Of a stretch of 64,000 nucleotides of DNA, positions 38,110 to 48,990 are shown in pieces. The position numbers and the translations under genes were made by a program. This DNA is from Alisma plantago-aquatica. Taxonomy: Eukaryota; Streptophyta; Magnoliopsida; Alismatales; Alismataceae. Within the stretch, counting starts at the first letter, position 1. Each line of letters opens with the position of its first letter. The stretch lies in assembly GCA_963693085.1 (NCBI GenBank), contig OY856413.1, forward strand, positions 746,143,056 to 746,207,055. Reading direction: 5' to 3'. The notes beneath the pieces are model-generated. The model searched no databases, had not been told where the DNA came from, and was given only the letters and a program-made list of their open reading frames with translations.

Positions 38110-38518
38110 CATGGCTCACAAGGCCATTCATATCTTGTCACCTCTCACTAGGCAACAACTTATTCACATGGCTCACAAGGCCATTCACATCTTGTCACCT
38201 CTCACTAGGCAACAACTTATTCACATGGCTCACAAGGACATTCATATCTTGTCACCTCTCACTAGGCAACAACTTATTCACATGGCTCACAAGGCCATTC
38301 ACATCTTGTCACCTCTCACTAGGCAACAACTTATTCACATGGCTCACAAGGCCATTCACATCTTGTCACCTCTCACTAGGCAACAACTTATTCACATGGT
38401 TCATAAGGCCATTCACATCTTGTCACCTCTCACTAGGCAACAACTTATTCACATGGCTCACAAGGCCATTCACATCTTGTCACCTCTCACTAGGCAACAA
38501 CTTATTCACATGGTTCAT
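38110..38518 (-). repeat. 57-bp tandem repeat, seven units, in element B LTR
   Basis: Units start at 38110 and every 57 bp after, each with ATGGCTCACAAGGCCAT and CACCTCTCACTAGGCAAC. The period is a multiple of three, so a spurious open frame runs through it. Each unit contains ATGGC-N7-GCCAT, a short palindrome. Confidence 0.92.
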
Positions 38519-39000
38519 AAAATCCGTACACATTGTTACTTTTATAAAGCAACAACAACATCAACGCACAAAAAGCCAATCAACATTTATTATATAAATG
38601 TCACAGCCCAAACTTGGCTATATTCATCATCTCATCATACCTGCATGGTTATTAGGCATGATAACAGTCATACAAGATATTCATCACATCATGTGATACA
38701 ATAGTAACACCATCATTTCTTAACCAGGAATTAGGGTTCACTATCAAACAGGGCTTATCATTCCCTTTTCCCCAAATTAGGGTTAGGGTTCCCCATTTCT
38801 CATTAATTCAGACCCTCTTGAGTTAACCAACTTTATCTTGTATTAAGGTATTTCCCCTCTTAATACATTCCATCACAGAATACTCACCCTTAGCATATAA
38901 TGCATAGGCCACACAGTAGAATTGTCCAGCTATCTCACATGATATGGACTTATCTTAGTTTAAGGCATAACTTTATTATAAAGTTGCCTATAAACAATCG

Positions 39001-39275
39001 CAATGATACACCCTCAACTAGCGTTTCACAAGGATACACCCTCAACCAGGGTTCACAATGATACACCCTCCACTAGGGTTTCACAAGGTTACACCATCAA
39101 TCAGGGTTCACAATGATACACCCTCCACTAGGGTTTCACAAGGTTACACCCTCAACCAGGGTTCACAATGATACACCCTCAACTAGGGTTTCACAAGGTT
39201 AAACCCTCAATCAGGGTTCACAATGATACACCCTCCACTAGGGTTCACAATGATACACCCTCCACTAGGGTTTCC
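39001..39275 (-). repeat. 27/28-bp alternating tandem repeat in element B LTR
   Basis: About ten half-units alternate between ending TTTCACAAGG and GTTCACAATG, giving a 55-bp higher-order period. Each has ACCCT-N5-AGGGT, a small palindrome. The other LTR has it at 45166-45440. Confidence 0.88.
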
Positions 39276-39672
39276 TAATCATGTATTGGATCCATGCATT
39301 TTTATGCATTATTGATTAGTACCATTAAGGGTATCTCTCACCTAATTAAATTAGGTTTCCAAAAAGGTTTGATCAATCGGACCTTCAATAACATGGGGTA
39401 TCCAATCGAATTAGGGTTTCCAATGTTGATTCCTTCAATCATTGAATTCATGGAACCAATCATCAATTGGACCTATACTCATACTTCAATTGAGTTTAAT
39501 AGGTCAACTCTAAACTTATTTGACCCTCAATTGACCCTCAATTGATCATCAATTAAGGTTTGATTCAATTGAATTAGGGTTTGGAATCGATGATCCTTCA
39601 ATACTAATCAATGTAAGACTAGTTGCTTTGAAACCATTGAACCATCAACCAAATTGGGTATGACCTGACCCC

Positions 39673-40800
39673 AAACGGTCTTGAGGTCGTTTGGATGACC
39701 TCCAAACGGTCTTGAGACCGTTTTCCCATCATATCACTCAAATCCAATCCATCCAATTAAGGTTTGGATCATTGAATTGATCACCAAATCAGCAATTGAT
39801 TACACTTCAACTTAGTGACATTGGATCTTCAATTGCTTAACCATACTCAACCCTAGACCTCAAAACGGTCTTGGGTGACCCCCAAACGGTCTTGAGACCG
39901 TTTGGATGATCTACAAACGGTCTTGAGACCGTTTGGCCCATCCATCCTTTGGATTCTAGTGAAAAATCATCAAGGATTGGTCTATCGAGTTGATCAACAA
40001 TTCAGCACTTAACTGCAATATGATTGGTACCTTTGGACCTTCAATTGATCAACGATACTTGACCCCAGACCTCCAAACGGTCTTGGGGTGACCCCCAAAC
40101 GGTCTTGAGACCGTTTGGGTGATCCCCAAACGGTCTTGAAACCGTTTGGGCTAATCAACCCAAAATATCCAATTAACTCATTGGAATTTCAGCACTGTTT
40201 TCAATTAGGGTTTACCTAATTGATTAGCCTTCAACTCACGATTCCTTGGGAGTTAATCCCTCAATTTTGTTGAGTCATTAGACCACATCATTAGTAACAG
40301 TAATCCCAAACGGTCAACCCTTGGTCAACGCACTAAAACGGTCTTGAGACCGTTTTCCCAAAAAGTTCAATTAAATCAGATTGAAAATCAGCACTTAATC
40401 CAATTAGGTTTCCCTAATTGATTAGGTTTCAACTCACGATTCCTTTGGATTTAATCCCTCAAATTAGGAGGGTTATTAATAAACATAATTATGAACAGGA
40501 ATACCAAACGGTCAATGCTTGGTCAACCATCTCAAATGGTCTTGAAACCGTTTTCTCAACCAGGTCAAGTTAATCAGGTTGAAAATCAGCACATAATTCA
40601 ATTCGATTGCCTAATTGATTGGCCTTCAACTCTCGATTCCTTTGGAGTTAATCCCTCAAATTTGGAGGGTTATCATCCTACATAATTAGGAACAAAATTC
40701 CCAAACGGTCAACGCTTGATCAACCATATCAAACGGTCTTGAAACCGTTTTCTCCCAAACGGTTTATAACCGTTTTCCCTTAAACGGTTTGCTGAAACCG
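39673..40800. repeat. Interspersed AAACGGTC palindrome array in element B LTR
   Basis: About eleven copies of AAACGGTCTTGAGACCGTTT or a close variant are spread over 1.1 kb of otherwise unrelated AT-rich sequence, with extra half-sites. The arms are 8-9 bp around a 2-3-base centre. Its partner in the other LTR is 45827-46955. Confidence 0.92.
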
Positions 40801-41351
40801 CATAGCCAATCAAATTAAAACGATTTGGAGTAGCTATCAAAACGGTTTTTCTTGGTAATTTTCTTTGGATAAGCATATAGGATGATGTCATAATCCCCTT
40901 CCTTCGAACAACCAAGAACATCAACCGTTCTTGATGGAAATTGCAGCAAAGAAACAAGAGTGTATCAAATTGAAGAAATCAATCAACAAAGCATAGAGAA
41001 TTGATGCAATAGCAATGTTTAAGGGTTTGAGTTATAAAACCCACCTACAATTGAGCTCCAAAGCTCCAAGATCACGCCATTAATGGTGGATGAAGCTCTA
41101 GAAACTCCCCCTAGGCTTGTCCTCAAGCTTTTGATTGCAAAAGTTGGCTAGGGTTGAAGAGGAGATCGAAATAAGAAGGAATCCATAATTTATTTTCGAT
41201 TTTCACCATGAAATCAAGGAGAACGAAGGTCAAGGGCTTACCCACAGGTTGGGGACGTGCTCCCTGCTCCCCCCTATCTCCTTGGTCGGTTTTTCAAGCA
41301 AGGGGAAGAAGAAAATCCGAAAAAGGCCTTGGTTTGGGCTTGGAAATGGCA

Positions 41352-41361
41352 CTTTTATAAA
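41352..41361 (-). promoter_or_regulatory. Candidate TATA box of element B
   Basis: TTTATAAAAG on the minus strand, about 890 bases from the LTR start; the 5' LTR has the same at 47506-47515. Position and sequence fit a promoter but nothing confirms the start site. Confidence 0.4.
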
Positions 41362-42243
41362 GAAATTGATGAGAGAGAAAATGCCTTATTAAAATGCATT
41401 TAATTCCAAAAATAGTACCACCTCTTCCTCCTTGGTTTGCTTGCATACAAAGGAAACTCAAATCCACCGAACTCCCTTCCATTATCCATGGATTAAGGGA
41501 AAAGAAAATAAGCACCTTAATCCATTATAATATTAATATATCTTTTTGAGTGGAAATTCTTTTCCTTATAATAAGGTGAGTGGAATTTCACCTACTTAAG
41601 ATATTTTCATTCCTTATCTTTGCAAAGGAACGTCCATCCTTATTCAAAATCAACCAATAACATTTTGGTTGAAGGCCCTTTAATTAATACATTCATTTTT
41701 GCCCTAAATTGAATTAGGGTTTCACTTAAGATTAAATCTTGATTATTTTAATATCAAGATTCTCTCTCCTCCAACTTAATTCAAATGAGGCACCCCTCTC
41801 ATTTTATTTGCTCTAATTGATGCCAAGAAACATTAGGGACCTTATTGAAGTGGTAATTTTCGTATTGAACCCTAGGTTTTGGGTAAATTGCACATTACAC
41901 CAAAACTAGGTTTTAATGCACAAGGATTGCTTTACAAGCTTAATCTTAGTGCCCAAGCTTGTGAAAACCATACCACTACATCATATTCATTCTTATGATG
42001 TCTTAACATCAGAGGAACATATTATCATGCAACATTTGCAAGTTAACCCCTCGACTTGTGTAATTTGCACTTTAGTCCAAAATAAGCAAACATTGCTTCA
42101 ACATTGCTCAAACAAGACTAAAATTGAAGCATAAGTTTCTTATGAGGCCTAATTACTTTTCCAAAGATAAGATTAAGAATCTACTCAACCTTATTAGACA
42201 AAACATCTAGGGTTAATTCATAACCCAGGTCAGGGATGTTACA

Positions 42244-42290
42244 AATTATAAACCCCTAACAAGGATTTCGTCCTCGAAATCCCAGGAAAA
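42244..42290 (-). other. Polypurine-tract region of element B
   Basis: On the minus strand it reads GGGATTTCGAGGACGAAATCC then AGGGG and a short AT run before the LTR. This matches the FGDEIP/purine-tract block of copies 1 and 2, although element B has no pol. Confidence 0.75.
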
Positions 42291-42571
42291 GGAGGGACAG
42301 ATTATTCATTAATCATGCCCTCAAGTCTCCACATATCATCTTAATATCATGGAGATATCATGAACTCTGTAATTCCATACAAAGCTCCTTTCATTAATTC
42401 CTCCATATCACTGTTTATGTTTATGCAAAGCATAAACCCCTAACATATGATGTCCATATCATTGAAAAGAAGAAGCATAAAAGAGCATACTTCTATCATC
42501 ACCCAGGAATATTTACTAAAAGAGAAACATATATATCTAATAGAGATAATTCATTCGGTAATCCACTGAGT

Positions 42572-42967
42572 AAGTTCACTAAGTATCCACGGAGAAAGTT
42601 CACTAAGTATTCACGGAGCAAGTTCACTAAGTATTCACGGAGCAAGTTCACTAAATATTCACGGAGCAAGTTCACTAAGTATTCACGGAGCAAGTTTACT
42701 AAGTATTCACGGAGCAAGTTCACTAAGTATTCACGGAGCAAGTTCACTAAGTATTCACGGAGCAAGTTCACTAAGTATTCACGAAGCAAGTTCACTAAGT
42801 ATTCACGAAGCAAGTTCACTAAGTATTCACGAAGCAAGTTCACTAAGTATTCACGAAGCAAGTTCACTAAGTATTCACGAAGCAAGTTCACTAAGTATTC
42901 ATGAAGCAAGTTCACTAAGTATTCACGAAGCAAGTTCACTAAGTATTCACGGAGCAAGTTCACTAAG
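42572..42967 (-). repeat. 24-bp tandem repeat, about 16 copies, in the element B interior
   Basis: The unit AAGTTCACTAAGTATTCACG plus GAGC (or AAGC) repeats with few changes. On the minus strand, the sense strand of the element, it is an unbroken frame repeating NLLREYLV. There is no ATG; the frame opens on GTG at 42961-42963. Coding is therefore doubtful. It makes up about a third of the internal region. Confidence 0.93.
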
Positions 42968-43219
42968 TTTGAAAAAATTTCACTTAGCTCTTCCTATTTA
43001 ATTTCATTATACTCTCTGGATTGTTTCAGAATGACTACTTGATCATAGTAATAAAAAAGATAACAATCTAAGAGTTTCATACTTGCCTTATCTATAATAA
43101 TCATATACCTGGCCAGGGTATACAAGTATTGAGATTAGGTAGCATGCACTTTATTTACTATCATATTCCCCACTTTTCATACCATTATACACACAGGATT
43201 TTCCATCTCTAGATTTTGT

Positions 43220-43321
43220 TCAGGCATCATTTCTATATCTCTCTCTTGCCTGCTCCCATGCACCTTTTCCTAGTGCAACATTGCTTCTTCCTGCAGCAAC
43301 CTCCTCATGTGACCCAGTCAT
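43220..43321 (-). pseudogene. gag: Relic of the gag start in element B
   Basis: On the minus strand a 33-codon frame starts AAGATG, then MTGSHEEVAAG..., and ends at TGA 43220-43222. Copies 1 and 2 begin AAGATG, MSGNHEEH, at a comparable distance from the PBS. The match at the start codon context and first seven residues supports common origin. The rest is unrelated or scrambled. It is too short to act as a capsid protein. Confidence 0.65.
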
Positions 43322-43435
43322 CTTAAAGTTCTTCTTCTCTTATACGAGCAGAAGGCACTTTCAGATACACTTGATGACACCAAAACAGACTCTACTACCT
43401 TAGTCCTATGTCTCTGTAGACTCAGCGAACCTAGA

Positions 43436-43447
43436 GCTCTGATACCA
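43436..43447 (-). other. Primer binding site (tRNA-iMet) of element B
   Basis: GCTCTGATACCA on the plus strand is TGGTATCAGAGC on the minus strand, six bases inside the LTR ending at 43454. About 36 further bases match the leader of copy 2. Confidence 0.93.
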
Positions 43448-44274
43448 CTAAATTGTGACGACTGTCTCGCAAAAACAAGATTAACTAATGCAGAAGCGTT
43501 CATCAAGCAGCGGATTAGCGAAAATCACTAAAAATTAAAACTTTTTGCAAAGAGATCCACACATAGGAAATCTTTTCCAACAAATGCCATTGTATATCAT
43601 ATACATTCTATTTCAAATGTACATATCATGTACCATCTCTTTCCAGAGACTACATCATCAGCTGCCTTATAAACATATATGCAGGAAACATACAAATCTC
43701 GAGGCATCAAGCAAAAACCTCAGACTGATATATCAAAAACACTGACTAAAAACTCTGAGGACCTGAGAGTACAGAGACGACACATAGGACTACTATCTAT
43801 ATGACTAGACAGACAATATCTCCACCTGAGATCTTATTGTTGTCCCTGTTGTTGTTGTTGCTGCTGCTCTTTCCCTGTTCTAGGGTTTCTGCTCTGCCTT
43901 TCATGCATACCTAAAAATGTTTCCCACGGGGGTGAGACAATTGTAAATTGCCCCAGCGAGAGATATAACTCTCTGCCAGAAACATTGTTATAGCAGATTA
44001 TGAAATTAAACTGAGCAGGGGTTACTTTTACATTAATAGGCAGAATTATTCTTCATAGAACAGAATAAGATAATCTGCATTTTCAATAAGAGCATTGCAT
44101 CTACCCATGGTAGACTCATAGTTCATCCATCTACTTGTAATGAATACAACAGATATGAATAATCATCGATGAACTATAGATATATGACAGGAATGTAACA
44201 TCAGCCAAGTTCTCTAGCATAACTTATTAATGCAAATGCTACAAAGAAACATGATACTTGTTACCCACATCACA

Positions 44275-44683
44275 CATGGCTCACAAGGCCATTCATATCT
44301 TGTCACATATCACTAGGCAACAACTTATTCACATGGCTCACAAGGCCATTCACATCTTGTCACCTCTCACTAGTCAACAACTTATTCACATGTCTCACAA
44401 GGCCATTCATATCTTGTCACCTCTCACTAGGAAACAACTTATTCACATGGCTCACAAGGCCATTCACATCTTGTCACCTCTCACTAGGCAAAAAATTATT
44501 CACATGGCTCACAAGGCCATTCACATCTTGTCATCTCTCACTAGGCAACAACTTATTCACATGGTTCATAAGGCCATTCACATATTGTCACCTCTCACTA
44601 GGCAACAACTTATTCACATGGCTCACAAGGCCATTCACATCTTGTCACCTCTCACTAGGCAACAACTTATTCACATGGTTCAT
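44275..44683 (-). repeat. 57-bp tandem repeat, seven units (5' LTR of B)
   Basis: Same unit number as 38110-38518, with more point changes. The array therefore predates the insertion. Confidence 0.9.
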
Positions 44684-45826
44684 AAAATCTGTACACATTG
44701 TTACTTTTATAAAGCAACAACAACATCAACGCACAAAAAGCCAATCAACATTTATTATATAAATGTCACAGCCCAAACTTGGCTATATTCATCATCTCAT
44801 CATACCTGCATGGTTATTAGGCATGATAACAGTCATACAAGATATTCATCACATCATGTGATACAATAGTAACACCATCATTCCTTAACCAGGAATTAGG
44901 GTTCACTATCAAACAGGGCTTATCATTCCCTTTTCCCCAAATTAGGGTTAGGGTTCCCCATTTCTCATTAATTCAGACCCTCTTGAGTTAACCAACTTTA
45001 TCTTGTATTAAGGTATTTCCCCTCTTAATACATTCCATCACAGAATACTCACCCTTAGCATATAATGCATAGGCCACACAGTAGAATTGTCCAACTATCT
45101 CACATGATATGGACTTATCTTAGTTTAAGGCATAACTTTATTATAAAGTTGCCTATAAACAATCGCAATGATACACCCTCAACTAGTGTTTCACAAGGAT
45201 ACACCCTCAACCAGGGTTCACAATGATACACCTTCCACTAGGGTTTCACAAGGTTACACCCTCAATCAGGGTTCACAATGATACACCCTCCACTAGGGTT
45301 TCACAAGGTTACACCCTCAACCAGGGTCCACAATGATACACCCTCAACTAGGGTTTCACAAGGTTAAACCCTCAATCAGGGTTCACAATGATACACCCTC
45401 CACTAGGGTTCACAATGATACACCCTCCACTAGGGTTTCCTAATCATGTATTGGATCCATGCATTGTTATGCATTATTGATTAGTACCATTAATGGTATC
45501 TCTCACCTAATTAAATTAGGTTTCCAAAAAGGTTTGATCAATCGGACCTTCAATAACATGGGGTATCCAATCGAATTAGAGTTTCCAATGTTGATTCCTT
45601 CAATCATTGAATTCATGGAACCAATCATCAATTGGACCTATACTCATACTTCAATTGAGTTTAATAGGTCAACCTTAAACTTATTTGACCCTCAATTGAT
45701 CATCAATTAGGGTTTGATTCAATTGAATTAGGGTTTGGAATCGATGATCCTTCAATACTAATCAATGTAAGACTAGTTGCTTTGAAACCATTGAACCATC
45801 AACCAAATTGGGTATTACCTGACCCC

Positions 45827-46955
45827 AAACGGTCTTGAGTTCGTTTGGATGACCTCAAAACGGTCTTGAGACCGTTTTCCCATCATATCACTCAAATCCA
45901 ATCCATCCAATTAAGGTTTGGATCATTGCATTGATCACCAAATCAGCAATTGATTACACTTCAACTTAGTGACATTGGATCTTCAATTGCTCAACCATAC
46001 TCAACCGTAGACCTCCAAACGGTCTTGGGTGACCCCCAAACGGTCTTGATACCGTTTGGATGATCTCCAAACGGTCTTGAGACCGTTTGGCCCATCCATC
46101 CTTTGGATTCTAGTGAAAAATCATCAAGGATTGGTCTATCGAGTTGATCAACAATTCAGCACTTAACTGCAATATGATTGGTACCTTTGGACCTTCAATT
46201 GATCAACTATACTTGACCCCAGACCTCCAAACGGTCTTGGGGTGACCCCCAAACGGTCTTGAGACCGTTTGGGTGATCCCCAAACGGTCTTGAAACCGTT
46301 TGGGCTAATCAACCCAAAATATCCAATTAACTCATTGGAATTTCAGCACTGTTTTCAATTAGGGTTTACCTAATTGATTAGCCTTCAACTCACAATTCCT
46401 TGGGAGTTAATCCCTCAATTTTGGTGAGTCATTAGACCACATCATTAGGAACAGTAATCCAAAACGTTAAACCCTTGGTCAACGCACTAAAACGGTCTTG
46501 AGACCGTTTGCCCAAAAAGTTCAATTAAATCAGATTGAAAATCAGCACTTAATCCAATTAGGTTTCCCTAATTGATTAGGTTTCAACTCACGATTCCTTT
46601 GGAGTTAATCCCTCAAATTTGGAGGGTTATTAATAAACATAATTATGAACAGGAATACCAAACGATCAATGCTTGGTCAACCATCTCAAATGGTCTTGAA
46701 ACCGTTTTCTCAACCAGGTCAAGTTAATCAGGTTGAAATTCAGCAAATAATGCAATTCGATTGCCTAATTGATTGGCCTTCAACGCTCGATTCCTTTGGA
46801 TTTAATCCCTCAAATTTGGAGGGTTATCATCCTACATAATTAGAAACAAAATTCCAAAATGCTCAACGCTTGGTCAACCATCTCAAATGGTCTTGAAACC
46901 GTTTGCTCCCAAACGGTTTCAAACCGTTTGCCCTTAAACGGTTTCCTGAAACCGC
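45827..46955. repeat. Interspersed AAACGGTC palindrome array (5' LTR of B)
   Basis: Matches 39673-40800 site by site. One site here (46914-46932) is the perfect palindrome AAACGGTTTCAAACCGTTT, where the other LTR reads AAACGGTTTATAACCGTTT. Confidence 0.9.
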
Positions 46956-48396
46956 ATAGCCAATCAAATTAAAACGATTTGGAGTAGCTATAAAAACGGT
47001 TTTGCTTGGTAATTTTCTTTGGATAAGCATCTAGGATGATGTAATCATCCCCTTCCTTCGAACAACCAAGAACAGCAACCGTTCTTGATGGAAATTGCAG
47101 CAAAGAAACAAGAGTGTATCAAATTGAAGAAATCAATCAACAAATCATAGAGAATTGATGCAATAGCAATGTTTAAGGGTTTGAGTTATAAAACCCTCCT
47201 CCAATTGAGCTCCAAAGCTCCAAGATCACGCCATTAATGGTGGATGAAGCTCTAGCAACTCCCCCTAGGCTCGTCCTCAAGCTTTTGATTGCAAAAGTTG
47301 GCTAGGGTTGAAGAGGAGATCGAAATAAGAAGGAATCCATAATTTATTTTCGATTTCCACCATGAAATCAAGGAGAACGAAGGTCAAGGGCTTACCCACA
47401 GGTTGGGGACGTGCTCCCTGCTCCTCCCTAGCTCCTTGGTCAGTTTTGCAAGCAAGGGGAAGAAGAAAATCCGAAAAAGGCCTTGGTTTGGGCTTGGAAA
47501 TGGCACTTTTATAAAGAAATTGATGAGAGAGAAAATGCCTTATTAAAATGCATTTAATTCCAAAAATAGTACCACCTCTTCCTCATTGGTTTGCTTGCAT
47601 ACAAAGGCAACTCAAAGCCACCGAACTCCCTTCCATTATCCATGGATTAAGGGAAAAGAAAATAAGCACCTTAATCCATTATAATATTAATATATCTTTT
47701 GGGTGGAAATTCTTTTCCTTATAATAAGGTGAGTGGAATTTCACCTACTTAAGATATTTTCGTTCCTTATCTTTGCATAGGAACGTCCATCCTTATTCAA
47801 AATCAACCAATAACATTTTGGTTGAAGTCCCTTTAATTAATACATTCATTTTTGCCCTAAATTGAATTAGGGTTTCACTTAAGATTAAATCTTGATTATT
47901 TTAATATCAAGATTCTCTCTCCTCCAACTTAATTCAAATGAGGCACCCCTCTCATTTTATTTGCTCTAATTGATGCCAAGAAACATTAGGGACCTTATTG
48001 AAGTGGTAATTTGCATATTGAACCCTAGGTTTTGGGTAAATTGCACATTACACCAAAACTAGGTTTTAATGCACAAGGATTGCTTTACAAGCTTAATCTT
48101 AGTGCCCAAGCTTGTGAAAACCATACCACTACATCATATTCATTCTTATGATGTCTTAACATCAGAGGAACATCTTATCATGCAACATTTGCAAGTTAAC
48201 CCCTCGACTTGGGTAATTTGCACTTTAGTCCAAAATAAGCAAACATTGCTTCAACATTGCTCAAACAGGACCAAAATTGAAACATAAGTTTCTTATGAGG
48301 CGTAATTACTTTTCCCAAGATAAGATTAAGAATCTACTCAACCTTATTAGACAAAACATCTAGGGTTAATTCATAACCCAGTTCAGGGATGTTACA

Positions 48397-48401
48397 TGGT
48401 G
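48397..48401. repeat. Target-site duplication of element B (right)
   Basis: TGGTG, identical to 37284-37288. Confidence 0.92.
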
Positions 48402-48978
48402 AGTATCAACTTTTGGGTCCTGAGTTAGTACAACAGACAACAGAAAAGATCAAAGTGATAAAACAACAGTTGAAAGTGGCACAGGATAGGCAGAAATCTT
48501 ACGCAGACAATCACCGATGATCTTTGGAGTTCCAGGTAGGAGACAAAGTGTATCTTAAAGTCTCTCCGTGGAAAGGTGTGCTAAGGTCTGGTCGGAAGGG
48601 TAAGTTAGCACCCAGGTATATGGGGCCTTACCTAGTCATAGCATGTTTTGGCAAAGTAGCTTACGAGTTAAAGTTGCCTCCAGAGTTGCACAGGTTACAT
48701 CCAGTGTTCCATGTCAGTATGCCGAAAAAAGTCATCCAGATTCGGGAACAGTGATACAACCAGTTGAAGTTGAGCTTGATGAATATGTGACCTACGAGGA
48801 AGGTCCCGTGGTGATCCTTGACAGAAGGGTTAAGAAGCTGAAGAGGAAGGACCTGGTTCTTGTGAAGGTTCTTTGGCATCATCGTGGTGTTGAGGAAGCC
48901 ACGTGGGAGCTTGAGGAAGAGATGAGGAGGAAGTATCCCTTGCTTTTCTCTTCGGATTTCGGAGACGAAATCCTTTGA
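48402..48978 (+). pseudogene. pol: pol pseudogene of copy 2, 3' part (IN C-terminus and chromodomain)
   Basis: It continues the pol frame interrupted at 37288. It has a stop at 48518-48520, the same codon as 16769 of copy 1. It then has [16 protein letters not shown] and a one-base deletion in an A run at about 48724-48729 relative to copy 1. The frame then shifts and the chromodomain (VILDR...LVKVLW...EEATWELE) ends with FGDEIL at 48978. The chromodomain places it with copy 1. Confidence 0.9.
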
Positions 48979-48990
48979 AGGGGGTTAGCT

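Larger units (their letters stand above)
37289..42243 (-). repeat. 3' LTR of element B
   Basis: It aligns end to end with 43454-48396. On the minus strand it begins TGTAACATCCCTGACCTGGG and ends GTCGTCACA. It contains the 57-bp array, the 27/28-bp array, the AAACGGTC palindrome array, a minus-strand TATA-like TTTATAAAAG (41352-41361) and the conserved stem-loop (37769-37789). Confidence 0.93.
37289..48396 (-). mobile_element. Non-autonomous long-LTR element, LARD-like ('element B')
   Basis: The element is 11.1 kb, with LTRs of 4955 and 4943 bp and only 1210 bp between them. Orientation is minus: the PBS lies at 43436-43447 and the purine-tract block at 42244-42290, both on the minus strand. 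It encodes no enzyme. The pattern of huge LTRs around a small non-coding centre resembles the LARD class of plant retrotransposons. LTR tips (TGTAACATCCCTGACCTGG), leader, gag start relic and 3' block all resemble copies 1 and 2, so it is inferred to be a derivative mobilised by their proteins. It inserted after copy 2, and its LTRs differ at only scattered positions. Confidence 0.92.
43454..48396 (-). repeat. 5' LTR of element B
   Basis: Full-length partner of 37289-42243. It carries the same arrays: 57-bp units at 44275-44683, 27/28-bp units at 45166-45440, the palindrome array at 45827-46955, the stem-loop at 43934-43954 and the TATA-like site at 47506-47515. Confidence 0.93.

Noticed and set aside
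38093..38704. 203-residue open frame repeating MAHKAIHILSPLTRQQLIH (also at 44258-44869)
   Set aside because: It follows from a 57-bp period, a multiple of three, on the antisense strand of the element B LTR. There is no sign of selection on the frame.
38770..38800. TTAGGG-like runs as interstitial telomere DNA
   Set aside because: Only two adjacent near-units of TTAGGG occur in an LTR; the pattern is not sustained.
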